Shown piece by piece: positions 21,601 through 34,079 of a DNA stretch of 64,000 bases; within the stretch, counting starts at the first letter, position 1, and each line of letters begins with the position of its first letter. The position numbers were made by a program, and so were the translations under genes. Origin of the DNA: Wyeomyia smithii (Eukaryota > Arthropoda > Insecta > Diptera > Culicidae); NCBI RefSeq assembly GCF_029784165.1, contig NC_073695.1:190305357-190369356 (forward strand), given 5' to 3'. The notes under the pieces are model-generated. The model saw nothing but the letters and a program-made list of their open reading frames with translations. It had not been told where the DNA came from and ran no database searches.

Positions 21601-24455
21601 ACTCAACCATTAAAAGCATTTTGTCACACGAGCGTTACTGGTGCTCATATCACCACAAAAGATTTCTTATCGGTTGCGGTGGTTAAACACCTTAATAGAG
21701 CTTTTTTGCTCAGTTGATTCAGTGTTTGGGCAGTTCAGTTTGTCAGCATTAGCATGTTAGCCGATAAGTGCCTTCCCCAGAGTATCCAATCAATACGTGT
21801 CGCTGTAGGGAATAAGGCTGTTAGCCAGCAATGACTGCAGGCTAATTGAGACTGCACAGTAAATTATAAAATTTATGTTTGCGTTATCTGATCGTGAGAA
21901 TAATCGAAACCGGTCGATTGAGCGATATCAGTTGCGGAGGGAACTTTATAAGGGCGCATTTGAATCACTATCACTGAGACTCACGCGGCTCTGCCGTTCC
22001 GCATATTCGACCTGATGCATTAGAATATTGGATTACACCTATTTGCATTTATGAGTTATGAATGAGGAACGAATAAACGCGAAGTGCAAATGAATAAAAT
22101 GAACTTTGAGTCTCAGGCTGAGTGCTTCACTGCACTTTTACGCATTGTGATTCAAACTTACTTCTGACATAGGAGGAGGGGGAAGTGAATTTACATAAAA
22201 TTTCGATCTACTTCGTGTTGAGTAGGTATAAAATTTAAAGTGTGTAAATTTTTACCCTGACCTGTAAAGTACCTTTTGAGTTTTGAAATCGTTTTTCTAA
22301 AAAGTTGCATAATTTTGCTACTACGTGATAAATCTGAATCACCAAAGTTGCACAGTGAATTAACTGAATAGGGCTGGGAGTGACAGGTCATTCTCATTGT
22401 TCAAGCTTTAGCGACTGAATACTTTGCCATGATCAATAACGGCGCCGGCCACGTCCTAATAATCAGGGGAAAAAGGAAAGGGATATGTTAGCGTAATCTT
22501 TGCTGCTTGGAGACCTTTGCTGCTTGGAGGATAACCGGGATATTTTGGTCAGCTTTAGAAAGTGATTGCACAATCAATGGAAAAAAAATATGATTTTTTC
22601 AACATGAATACCTACTCTATCATACCTTTGTCGAGAGCTAAGTGTCTACTTTTGTACACATCGTTGTACAATGCACTTTTTTGGAAAATATACTAGAAAT
22701 ATCGGCCTTTTTACGAAGTACTTAAATCATATTTTAGACCACCATGTCGACATTTTGGCCCACCGTTTCATTTAGAACCGCATGTTGGAGTATTTTGGAT
22801 TAATTATATTTTAGATTATCATCGATCTTTTTAGACTAGAAATAGTGGATTTGACGAGAATATCCTTCTGCCATGAAGCTTTAGCAATATTAGGAATCGG
22901 AAAATAAAAAAATCGAGCTTGTAGTAGTTTTCAGGCATTGGCAGCCAGTTTCAAATTATTAAATGTAACAAATTAAGAAATAATTACTTGTAAACTGCTA
23001 CAAGTTACTTCTCCGTTCAGCGCGAGCGGCCGAATGGTAAACAAAGAGCTGTCAATACTTGGCATGGCCAGAATATGTTCGCTTTAGATAGAGACCAACA
23101 TATTTCGGCCATACTTTAAAGTACTATTTCAACCTTTTTCCACTTGATAAAGTATAAAAACTGTTTTTATGGTATTTTATTGATGTAACTACACCAATGA
23201 ATTCTTTTGAAAGCATACATATTTATTACAATAGCTTTCGGAAGTTGAATTGAGTATCACAACTTCCTCTTGACTTTGAGTTGACGCAGGCGTGATTTTG
23301 AATATGTGTGAACTAAATCCAAAATAATAGTACCTAGAGTCAGTGTTTTGCCGACTATAGCGTAGTATGCTTCTTAGGTTTGTTGTTTCAATGATGTATA
23401 CATTGTTTTTAATATTCATTGAATTGACCGAGTAAAATGCGTAAAATGTTCACGGGTGGGCCAAAATACCTCCGTTACCCTATACCACTGCATTTCCACA
23501 AAGATCACAGAAAGGATTTTTTTCCTTAGTTGGAAAGGGTAAACGTTGAATTAGCATTCACCTTTCTAAGTTATGCGGTTCTGATTCTATGTTATCGATT
23601 GCAAGAGCGACGACGCGCGTTCATTTACCCATTCTCCACAGACGCACAAATGTTCAGTTATTTTAGTACGAAAACCGAGTGATGGGTATGTGTATCGCGG
23701 TTCTGTCTATGCAAAAGAAACGTTGTCGTTCATGACAGTCCTAAAGGGTCGTTTATAACACGTGGTGAATTGCCAGCCCTCATTGTCTTTTACGCATGGT
23801 TTTCAATGGATTTTTTTATCAACTACCCGTCTTTCCTCTTGTAACTTCGTAGTTTTTACTGTACTAAAAATTGGGCTTTTTATCCCAAAATAGATACAAA
23901 AAGTCAGCTTGTGATTGTAGTCATACAACAAGTAAATCACCCATTATCTATTTCCAAAGTGATGCACTTATTCTGGAGGTCTTCTAATACCTCGATGCCG
24001 CCAAATCCTTCAAAATAGTCGATTGTTTTCAAATCTACCTCTTCATTCGAGTAGAATCGTCAATAGCACAATTTCTTCAATTGTTTCAATTGATAAGTCT
24101 TGTGAGCATAATGAGCGAGAGCTTTGTCTTGATGGAAGAGCACTTTTTACTGCACTATTTGCGGCATTGAATTGCGTTGATTCCAACGTCTACTCTATTC
24201 TGTAATGAACACCTCACTGAAATTTCGGCATAAAATATTACCGAGCTGGTAGTTGGTACTATCGAGATTACGGATATTTTGCGCCGAAATTTCAGTTAGG
24301 TAAGCCGAGAGTTACGAAAAAAATGTGACCGCTATGTCTTTTGAAAGATTCCTGATGAAAAATCCTGCAGATAGAGGTGTCGGAAGTTATATTTGATGTA
24401 GAGTCGTAAATCTCGTTAAAATTGACGACATAAAGGAGTAGCAGTTCTTGAGCTT
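21601..24455. other. No supported gene; AT-rich intergenic sequence
   Basis: No coding frame with recognisable motifs. A short direct repeat TTTGCTGCTTGGAG occurs twice near 22500-22530. Phrases such as ATTTTGGCCCACC (about 22750) and GGGCCAAAATACC (about 23458) are loosely inverted copies, but I could not define an element from them. Confidence 0.4.
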
Positions 24456-24459
24456 GAGA

Positions 24460-25288
24460 AAATGTATGAAGAATGCCCACAACACGACATAAAAATCGTC
24501 GTCGGATATATGAACGTACAAGTCGGACGGGAGGTAGTCTCCACTCTACCACAAACGAGGCTAGTGAACTTCACTATGGCCAGGAGAATATCCATCTTTG
24601 GTACTTATTTTACACGCCGGAATATTCGAAAGCACATCTGGAGACCCCCCCCCCCAATGGAGAGGCTGGATCGATCAGATGCTGATCGACGACCGGCACT
24701 TTTCAAACATCATCGGTATGCCGTCTTTTAGAGACCGAAAGTTGATTCAGATCACAATTAGGATGCCTTTGTTGGTGAATGTAAGTGCGGTTTTCAAGCG
24801 AAACGATCTACTACTGAAGTTCACGCTGAGACAGCTCCTCGACAAGTTTCGAGAACAAAACTTGCAGACACATCATCGGTTTCTAGACTTCAAGGCGGCG
24901 TACGACTTAGTGAAACGCAACAAGTTGTTGCAGATGATGCTTGAGCATGGTTTCCTATCAAAATTGATTCGACTGAGTCGTGCGACTCTTTACATCAAGC
25001 GTCAGGATGGTATGAAGCAAGAATACGGACTCTCGAACTTGTTGTTAAGAAGGGCAGGTGTGCAAAGGAGTGGCACCATCATCATGAAGTCTCTCATGCT
25101 TCTAGGCTTTGCGGACGACATCGATATCATCAGTGGTAATCGTAGAGCTATGGAGGAGGTCTTTACGGTCTTCAAAAGTGATGCTGCGAAGATTGGAGTT
25201 GCCGTAAACACTGCCAAAACGAAGCTAAAACGTTGGGGATACTTTGGAAAAGGTTGATGAAGTTGTCTATTTGGTACACTCGTAACGT
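24460..25288 (+). mobile_element. RTE-like LINE remnant with internal deletions
   Basis: The plus frames carry, in order, endonuclease pieces (EECPQHDIKIVVGYMNVQVG, NIRKHIW, QMLIDDRHFSNII), RT pieces (FTLRQLLDKFREQNLQTHH, FLDFKAAYDLVKRNKLLQ, motif C LLGFADDIDII) and VNTAKTK. It continues to KVDEVVYL near 25283. Large parts between these boxes are missing; for example, motif B (GL.QGD) is reduced to GLSNLLLRRAG. The copy stops at about 25288, exactly where the A-rich tail of a minus-strand RTE-like copy begins, so it was probably cut by that insertion. Confidence 0.75.
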
Positions 25289-28200
25289 TATTTATTTATG
25301 TGTTTGGCATTCTGTCATGACATATCCTGATAAACAAAGTTTCTCCAATTCACTCGGTTATTGGATGCTGCTCTCCAATCCCTGGGACACCGTGTACTCT
25401 CCGCCAGATCTCGTTTCACCTGGTCTACCCATCTCGCTCGCTGCGCCCCTGGTAGTCTTCTTCCTGTCGGATTCAAGGCAAACACCATCTTCGCTGGGTA
25501 GTCGTCCGACATTCTTGCAACTTTCCTTGCCCAGCGTATCCGTCCAGCTTAGGCCACCTTTTGAATACTGGGTTCGCCGTAGAGTTGCGCGAGCTCATGG
25601 TTCATCCTCCGCTTCCATATCCCGTTCTCCTGCACGCCGCCAAAGATTGTCCTTAGTACCCGTAGTTCGAAAACTGCCTTAATGCCCGTATAGAGCAACC
25701 GGTCTAAAAAGCGTTTTGTACAGGTTTGTACGGGGGCTTAGTCTGTGCGACCGCAATTGCTTGTGGAGCCCATAGTAGGCACGACTTTCGTTGATAATAC
25801 GCCTCCGGATCTCACGGCTGGTATCACTGTCCTCGGTTACCAAAGAGCCATGATAGACAAACTCGTGACTACCTTGTACTCATCGCCGTCGATCGTACTG
25901 CTACTGCCTAGGCGTTGTCGATCGGCTTCGGTTTCGCCGGCTATTTTTTTTACCTTGTAGGAGCTTATGACCACTGCTACCATTATTTAGATATATTGTG
26001 GTATACTCCGCGTTACTTTATATGCACTGTCAGTTCGTTCCATCACTATGGGTATCAGTGATAGCCGCCCCCAGACTTTGCATTTCACCCCAAGAAGGTA
26101 TGGCTTCTTTGATGAAGTTCCTTACCTTTGTTAGTTCAGCAGCCCATATCTCGTTGGGCATAAGATACATTTTCCAAGAATACGCAGTCTTCTACTTCAC
26201 AGTTTCTACTTCAGAATTACAGAAACGACATATGTCATCTGTCAGTTTACCCATTTCTTTAAGGTGATACCTACTCGGACAGTGTCCAGTCAGTAAACCA
26301 GGTAACGTACTCAGATCAGCTTCATTCGTACTGAGTAGGTTCCGTGTGATTCTATTGCATGGTGTAATGAATAGTTTAGATTGTCTTGCTTTGGAGTAAC
26401 CCCTCCAGTTGGCATCAATCATCATTGATTCCCAGCCTCTGAGCTCAGATTTCAAACAGGACGAAGACACCCCACAGGATGGCTCCGGCCCGATGAATGC
26501 AGTTGAAAAACCAATTCTTGCTAAGAGATCGGCTTTTTCATTTCCTCCTATGCCACAGTGACCAGGCACCCAGTATAGATTGACAACGTTTGTTACAGTT
26601 AGTTGTCGTAGGGATTGAATACATTCCCATATCAACTTCGACTGACATGTGTATGCTTTTAATGCATCGAGGGCTGCTTAACTATCTGAGAAAATACGGA
26701 TATTGGCAAACTTCTATTTCCTAGCTAAGCAAATATTTGTGCATGTTAAAATAGCATTTATTTCAGCTTGAAAAACAGTGGGCCACTGTCCCCCCCTGTT
26801 GCGCCGGCTAGCATGCACTTCGTTTTAGACGCATTAATCTGCAACGCAATCCTCGCTGATTCGCGTTTGAGTCTGGTGTAGTGTTCTACCACCGTTGCAG
26901 TTGTTCTGCCGACAATGTCCATGTCATCAGCAAATCAAACGAATTGACTGGATTTGTTGGAAATCGTACCCCGCGTATTGATGTCCGTTCGATTCATTAC
27001 ACCCTGTAGCGCAATATTGAATAGCAGGCAGGAGAGACCATCACAGCACTGCATCCCATCTACCGTAGCCGTTATCAGTCTAATTAGCTTCCCCGGAAAG
27101 ACGGTTTCGTCCATGACCTTCCATAGCTTTTTTCGGTCGAAAGTGTCATACGCGGCTTTGAAGTCGATGAATAGTTGGTGCGTGGGGGCTGTGTTTTCAC
27201 AGCATTTCTGGAGGATTTGCCGTATGGTGAAGTTTTGGTCCATCGTACACCGTCCTTCCACGAAGCCGGCCTGATAACTTTGCACAAATCTGTTGGCTAG
27301 CGGTGAGAGTCGGCGGAAAATGATTTGGGAAAGCACTTTGTAGGCGGCATTCAGGACGGTGATCGCACGATTGTTACTACAGTCCAAGTTGTCGTCTTTC
27401 TTATAGATGGGACAGATAACCCCATCCTCCCATTCCTCCGGCAGCTGTTCTGTATCCCAAACTCTTGCAATCAGCCGGTGCAAACAAGTGACCAGCTTTT
27501 TCGGGCCCATCTTTATAAGCTCCGCTCCGAGACTATTCTTGCCAGCCGATTTATTGTTTTCTAGCTGCTTGATGGCATCCTTAACTTCGCCTATCGTTGG
27601 GGCTAGCACGTCTTCTACATTTGTCGCACCGGTGGGATCGCTTTTTCCGCCGCCATGGTCTGTTGCCTGGGCGCCATTCAGGTGTTCTTCAAAATGCTGC
27701 TTCCACCTTACGATTGTCCATCAGAATACTCTTTATCCCGGCACATTTCGGCTCGCGGCACAAGGTCTCTGCGGGATGCGTTGTGATTCTGGTAGAACTT
27801 TCGTGTTTCCTGAGAATGATGCAGCTGTTCCAGCTATGCAAACTCCTCCTCCAGGCGGCGCTTTTTCTCCCGGAAGATTTGGGTTCGCTGAATCTTCTTC
27901 TGTCTATGCCCTTCCACGTTCTGACGGGTGGCACTGCGCATCTTAGCCGCCCAAGGAGAACGCCTTATCCATCACCATCCTAAATTCGTTTTCAAAGCAT
28001 TCGTTTCGTTAGGTTCGTCCCACATGCCCAATGAGGTTCTCCGCTACGCTATTGATGGCTGTTCTGATGGTGTTTCAACAGTCCTCGAGAGGAGTTTCCT
28101 CCAGCTGGTCCTTTCCCGGCAGCGCGGCTTCGAGTGAATGCGCGTAGTTTTTGGCGACGTTAGGTTGCTTCAGTCGCGCGGGATTTAACCGGGGCGGGCG

Positions 28201-28735
28201 TTGGTACCGAATGTTGTTAACAACGGAGAGTTTTGGGCGCATCGTAATCATCACCAGGTAGTGGTTCGAGTCGACGTGATGTCTGAGGAGTGTCGACAGT
28301 CAATAAGAACGTGGTCGATCTTTGTTTCTGCCTGATTTGGTGACCTCCAGGTGTACTTGTGTAGGAGGTTGTGCTGGACGCAGGTACTACGTACGGCCAT
28401 GTTCATGGAGGCGGAAAAGTTGATAAGTCTTAGGCCCATTTCGTCGGTCAGCTGGTGCGCGCTGAACCTTCCAATCACCGGTTTCTATTCCTCCTGGCCG
28501 ACCTGAACGTTGAAATCACTCCCTTGGAAATTGAGAGACCGGCAGTTCCACGTCCTGAGTTTCCAATCGTTAGTCCGTTTTCGTCGCATGGGTCTGTGCC
28601 GATTGTTCCAGTCCGAATTTTTTTTCCTCGTTTATTACTTGTGAGTGTTTTACGGTGACGGCTTGTAAGGCCTGCGCACCAACCCCCTGTCAGAGGACCA
28701 GCGTGCACAACACCGTTAGAGTCCCACGTTGACAT
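25286..28735 (-). mobile_element. RTE-like LINE (degenerate), carrying a nested LINE fragment
   Basis: On the minus strand, from 28735 downwards, the text gives a short endonuclease start (TWNCRSLNFQG), then after an internal gap VIGRFSAHQLTDEMGLRLIN and ETKIDHVLIDCRHSSDIT. Then come YAHSLEAALPGKDQLEE and the RT at 27609-26935 (NNKSAGKNSLGAELIKMG, YKKDDNLDCSNNRAITVLNA, FIDFKAAYDTFDRKKLW, CDGLSCLLFNIALQG). FADDMDIVGR follows just after a TGA (about 26943), then INASKTKCMLAGAT. After the nested insertion it resumes with REIRRRIINESRAYYGL and ends with MSDDYPAKMVFALNPTGRR. The tail is AACACATAAATAAATAAC at about 25303-25286. Multiple stops make it dead. RTE clade is tentative. Confidence 0.8.
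25988..26803 (-). mobile_element. Nested LINE fragment with RNase H domain (Loa/I-like)
   Basis: The minus frames read QWPTVFQAEINAILTCTNIC (RNase H Glu region), IRIFSDS then after a TAG AALDALKAYTC (Asp region), and LYWVPGHCGIGGNEKADLLA. The C-terminal tail reads LLTGHCPSRYHLKEMGKL with a Cys/His motif (CRFCNSEVE). RTE-type elements lack RNase H, and RTE text resumes on the other side at about 25985, so this is a 5'-truncated copy of another LINE inserted into the RTE-like one. The left junction is at a run of G (about 26803). No certain target duplication. Confidence 0.7.
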
Positions 28736-28793
28736 GAGGACGGTAATCGGCCGCTCCTAACAGTAACAGTACAGACGCCGTTTTTAGCCGCTC

Positions 28794-29108
28794 CTAACAT
28801 GGAGGATAGACGATCGGAAACTCAAAAGAGTCCTCCTTCCCTGTCAGCATATGAATATTATCTTCTCTTGGTTGCTCGTATCCCAGCTGGCACCGCGTGG
28901 AGGTCGGGATAGGAGTGGCTGGATAAGAGGCTAAGGACCACGTGTGGGGTCTATTTTTCTTCAATAGAGGCACTTGGTCCCAATGGTACGTATTGTCCAG
29001 CCGTTCAGCCAGCCTCGTAACGTGTGATAACGAAATGAGCTGCGAGATGAAAACGGATTGATCCTTCCGATGGCACACTGCGGTGGCCAATAGGCGTGTA
29101 GGGTCCAT
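28794..29108 (-). other. Open frame of 104 codons beside the LTR-like remnant
   Basis: The frame begins MDPTRLLATAVCHRKDQ and lies just downstream, on the same strand, of the probable LTR at 29115-29590. It could be the truncated start of that element's internal region. No motif allows a product call. Upstream at 28736-28793 is a short imperfect duplication of GCCGCTCCTAACA. Confidence 0.3.
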
Positions 29109-29114
29109 CCTACC

Positions 29115-29590
29115 AGGGACTTCTTCTTCTAGGTATCCCTGTACGCGGAATTGGCGCGGAATTAAAACACCAGATTAGAGCTGATGATAATTAACTTTTA
29201 TTCTGTACATCACTGCTTAAATATACCCTGCAGGTAACTCAGAGTGAGAGGCTTTCTCCATTCTCTGTTTACCATTTACCTTAAGCTCTTAACTTATAAT
29301 CTAGTACCGCTTGTACGATAGAATGCATGCGAGAGCATCAACACCGTTGAACCGGCGACTTCTGTTTTGTTCATAACAAAATGTTTATTCTATTTGAGTT
29401 TACATGACTATGGCACAGCAGAATGCTGCGCGAAATTCTTTGTCGCCTATTACATAATCTGTTGATACCTAGTATGTTGACAGAGCCGTTCGCGGTCTTC
29501 TGTCAAGGAAACCAAATGTTTCGCCAACGTTTGCTTAGCAGAACCGTTTGCGATCTTTCTTCTAGATCGTTCCTGCTTTCTTCACAAATG
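29115..29590 (-). mobile_element. Probable LTR of an LTR retrotransposon
   Basis: Read on the minus strand, the stretch holds a TATA-like GGGTATATTTAAGC (about 29230-29217) followed within 40 bp by AATAAAAGTTAATTATC (about 29207), an LTR-like promoter and poly(A) arrangement. Earlier on that strand are two imperfect copies of a GATCGCAAACGGTTCTG / GACCGCGAACGGCTCTG unit at about 29562-29483. The exact ends and a matching second LTR were not found. Confidence 0.4.
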
Positions 29591-30650
29591 ATCTTGTTTT
29601 AGGGGACAACGGCAGACGGTCGTGTCCCAGTTTTGCACTCTACCTGTTTTCATTTCATTTAACAGAAGGCTTACTTTCTTTCGGATTAAGCTAAAATGTA
29701 CCGTATGACAAAATCCTACGTGACGGAACATAAGGTATTTCTGCGCGGGGTGTGACTCACAGGTGTTCTTCGAGTGTAGAGTCTTGTGACCAATTCTCGG
29801 TGGCAATGTGTAGGATGATGTGTTGAGTAGGCCAATCACCTCGAGGCTGTCCCCGCAGGCGTTGGATGTGTATTGTTAACAAGAATTGTCGGGCACCGGG
29901 TGTAAGAGTCGACTGGAGAAGAGCAGCCCAAGACCAAGTTTCATGGAGGCGTATTTTAGATTCGGCATAAAATCTCTATGATCTGTCACCATAGAAGTAA
30001 AAGTTAGTAATGCAGTAGTTTTGGGAATAAAAATTTACCTTTTCAAAGTCATTGAAATTCAGAAATTGCGGAACGCAAAAAACTCAGTTTGAATGATGAT
30101 TTATAGGCTCATATTTTTAGTTGAAAAACATTCAGAAGTTTCCTAAATATCAAAATATTATAAACATTTACAGTGGGCAAAAGTTTCACTTTGCTTTGAA
30201 AACCAGAAGAAGAACGTGCGTCATCTATTTAAGGTTACGATGTTTCCGTACAGAAAAATACCAGAAAAATATTGGCTGAATGCAAGAACCACAGAGATAC
30301 TTGAAACTGCGGGACAAAGTGCTGAAGCCCATAAGATGATTTACTTGTATTGTTAAAAATTCGCTATTATTCAGTGGAACTTTTGTCCTGTACGATGCAA
30401 AAGTTTTAAAATTTTGCTTTTAGGTTTTTACAAAAAAAATGTAATTCTTAGAAATATTTCGATTTACTCAAGCAACCATTATCCCTCAAACATGAAGTAC
30501 AAGAATCTGCCACGTACTCGGAAAAAATAAATTTAGTATTAGTTCATTTGTAATTGCGGAGCTAGCGTTACCTTCCTACTGACTCTAACAGTGTCTCCTG
30601 AGTGGGAATTTAAACAACCGACAATTTTCCGGCAAGCTCCACTGAATGAG
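29591..30650. other. No recognised gene
   Basis: AT-rich sequence without a supported frame. The right half leads into the satellite-like array that begins near 30650. Confidence 0.4.
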
Positions 30651-30659
30651 GAACAAAAT

Positions 30660-31265
30660 TGTCAATGAAAAAAGAATCGCATATAACCGCTTTGAATTTT
30701 TATTTAGAGACGAAATAAGCATATAATGTCATAATTTTGCATGTTTTACGTAGTTTTGTGAATAATATCTCAAGTTTTAGTTATCAGATACTAAAAATTT
30801 TTCCTCAAATTTCTTTTCTGGACAATGACAAACATTTTAATAAAAAAAGAATCATATGTCATCGCTTTAAATTTTGATTTAGAGGCAAATTCAGCAAAAT
30901 AAGTCATTATTTTGCATGTTTTACGTAGTTTTGTGAATAATATCTCAAGTTTTAGTGATCAGATACTAATAATTTTTCCCCAAATGTCTTTTCTGAACAT
31001 TGACAAACATTTTAATTGAAAAATAATCATATGTCATCGCTTTTAATTTTGATTTCGAGGCAAATTTAGCACAAAAAGTCATAATTTTGCATGTTTTACG
31101 TAGTTTTGTGAATAATATCTCAAGTTTTAGTGATCAGATACTACAAAATTTTCTTCAAATATCTCAAATATCTTCAAAGAATCATATGTCATCGCTTTTA
31201 ATTTTGATTTAGAGGCAAATTGAGCACAAAAAGTCATAATTGTGCATGTTTTTACGTAGTTACTG
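30660..31265. repeat. Satellite-like tandem array, about 155-178 bp unit, 3.5 copies
   Basis: Four successive units start near 30668, 30846, 31022 and 31178. Each contains ATATGTCATCGCTTT (or a close variant), TGCATGTTTTACGTAGTT, TGTGAATAATATCTCAAG and TCAGATACTA. Most differences are substitutions; unit three is shorter and the last is cut off. No coding content. Confidence 0.88.
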
Positions 31266-33290
31266 TACACCTCAGAGACGAAGGGAATAATATCAATAAG
31301 ATCAAGCGTTACGGAATTCCATTTTTATATAGTAGATAAAGTTATTTTTTTCCAAGTTTATGTTATGTGTGATATTTCAAATATAATCACTATTATGTTA
31401 TATTTTGAAAAATCGATAACGTTTGCTTCAATTTTCTGCCAGTGAATAATAGGAGAAAAACTATTAGCAATTCTCGGAAAGGTTGTGCGTAATTGATGTA
31501 GTAAAGAAATAATGAAGAAAAAAAAGAAAAAGAAAAAGCCAGGCTGGCTACCCAGTTGAATCATGTTTCGATGCGATCTCCTAGTGGTGTTACAGGTTCA
31601 GTTCCTACTGCTAAAATATCGTGACCTGCATTAAATTATCAGATCGTTCGGGTGTCACCCACATATGCTGACCTACAAACCCGAAACCGCACGTTATGGA
31701 ATCTTACTTCATAGGTGCTCTGGAACAACTCTCGTTGCTCCTCCAGATCGTGGGAAAACATTTCGCATCTCCTGGCGCTGTAACCGGTTGATCTTTTAGT
31801 TGTGAATCTACTGCCAGCGAACCTGCGTTCTATACAAAAAGGTTAATAGCTCGCACCTTCGTGCACTGATTTATCGAATTATAAGTTGACCTTGAAAAGC
31901 ATAGTGTTTACGCCGTACTATCTGCTGCCCAGATACATTTTACGGCGTCGCACCTCGCCGTACCAACCATTGATAAATGCTGACGATCATATTCAGATGC
32001 AGTGCGCGTCAATACTTCCTTATTCGTGAGCTAGACAAAATCTGCCCCAGCAGCGCCGTTGATCGCAATGCCGCCGGGGATGATGAGCTTGCATAGACTT
32101 TAATTTTTATTAAGTTGAATAGAAGACGAACTTAAATGTTTCCATTTGACCCTTCGTGTAATTAAGATTCGCCGCGGGAGGCTGTAATTGGCGAAGTTGT
32201 GAATCGTTTCGTTTGTCTGGCAGCGCAAGCCAATTGCTAAAGGTGACGCTCACTGATGATTTGGCTTCAGACGGTCGGTGCGGCCTGCTGGCACTGATGC
32301 TGGATAAGCAGTTCTCCACCTGAACCCGGTAACTTCAATGGGGATGCGTTTTTCAGTGTTTGTTATTCCCGATTCCAACAGTTATTCGATTGAGCTTTAG
32401 GTTAACAGTTTCAGCAAGAAATTATAAAAAAAGATTGCCAGAATTCGAATTATTCTGAGACTCAATAAAATCCTTTCATTTTCGTAAACATCATTACAGT
32501 CAATTTGTTTATAAATTATGTAAGAGAGAGAGTGAGCATCTTCAGAAATCTTAAAATGACTATCTAGCTTCCTAAGTCATTTGTAAAACTATTATCCAAT
32601 CAGGGGAATAAATACAAAGCCTTGTGTGAACGAATTGGTTTTGTTCAGCCACGTGCCTGTCTGTCCCTTCGTGCCTACTAATTAGTGACCAGTTTTACTA
32701 ACAATATGCATACAATATTCGACACGTCCAATCGATATTAATAACCGCCAACAGCACAGCTCTAGTCGCGGTCACACTTTCAATTACAGAGACTGTGCCC
32801 AATTCGCGCCGGATTGAGACCGCGATGAACCCACAACACTCGGTAGGGTTCAATATTAGGCTGATGAATACGCTCAGGTTACGTCAATATGGGCTTTCGT
32901 TCGGATTTCGTAGGTCAAAACACTACCATTTTAAGCGCACTCTGGATGTTGAGATATTTGCTTATTCGATTCCATTTGCGGGCAGGCGATGCGAGGGACT
33001 TAGCATTCACTTTGTCTTTTAAATGGGCCTACAGAAATATTGCTAATGGCACACTAACTGCAACACTTTCTCATCAATCATTACATTAGGCAAATTTCCT
33101 ATTAGCTAATGATATTGTACTGAAATGAAGGGACTGGAATCGGTCGAGTATAATTCATGTTGATTTATGTGCCAGACTGGCGCTTGTTGAATGCCTTATG
33201 CTCTGGCGAATTAGGTACGTAAAATCAAAGAACAGAGTTGTTGTTGGTTCACTGAAAAGACTTTTAAATAGAGTTGATAGATTAAATGAA
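31266..33290. other. No supported gene
   Basis: Short frames occur (for example at 32110-32319 minus and 32795-33022 plus), but they show no domain, no splice structure and no repeat match that I can name. Confidence 0.4.
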
Positions 33291-33309
33291 TTTCTCTTTT
33301 CCAGAAATT

Positions 33310-33470
33310 GCGAAAATGTCATTATGTCAAAACATCAAAATAACAAAATGTCAAAATGACGAAATGCCAATATATGAAAATGTTAAAAATTTAAAATACG
33401 TGTTAAAAATATCAAAAATGCCAAAATTTATAATATGTAAAAATATGTCAAATGTTAATTTATAGTTTAC
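33310..33470. repeat. Degenerate 9-10 bp repeat (AAAATGTCA type)
   Basis: Words such as AAAACATCA, AAAATGTCAAAATGACG, AAAATGTTA and AAAATGCCA follow each other with a period of about 9-10 bases. A related but different run is at 35650-36190. Confidence 0.65.
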
Positions 33471-33654
33471 TTGCAATCTAGTTGATTTTTAAGTTGATTT
33501 TCAATCAAATTTTTGAATGAGGGACAACTTAAACACTTTATCAATTGAAAACATGAACACCTTTGTGAACCGCCAGCATTTTAGCAGTTTGTGTCGGAAG
33601 GAAGGATATTTTATGTTGGAAGTATTGTTGTTGTTGTTGTTATTTCAGGAACTG

Positions 33655-34075
33655 TGACGAATAACGCAGCGGTTCCAAGTTCAAGATAAACGATGGTGAA
33701 GAAAAAACAGTTTATTCGACATACTCTTCGACCACCGCGAGCTAAAGCGAGAACTTTACGGTGATCTACGGACAAGATCAGAAGGTGATACTGACCAAGG
33801 CCTAGATCTCTTCGGCTTGGATGCTCGATCGTTCAAGAGCATTTCTTGTTCTTCCTCTTTCTTCTCCACTCGGTCAAGTGCCATTGGATCATAAAATAAT
33901 ACACATGCTCTCGCGCTCGCGGTTATAAATTATAAACCATCGACATAATGTACCGATACTCAATTATTGTGCTTGAAAGGTCCTCTCGTACGCGTTACTT
34001 TGACATCCGAGCCAATACGCGGGGTCGTGTTTTATGTTCAGCGGAAGACCATCCATTAAAGCTAGGTGACTCACT
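33655..34075 (-). mobile_element. Possible solo LTR
   Basis: On the minus strand a TTTATAATTTATAACC TATA-like site (about 33942) is followed by AATAAACTGTTTTTTC (about 33722), and the stretch ends near CACAGTTCC (about 33655). Next to it is a CAACAACAACAACAA run (about 33640). The layout suggests an LTR, but no partner LTR, primer-binding site or pol frame was found. Confidence 0.3.
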
Positions 34076-34079
34076 AAGA

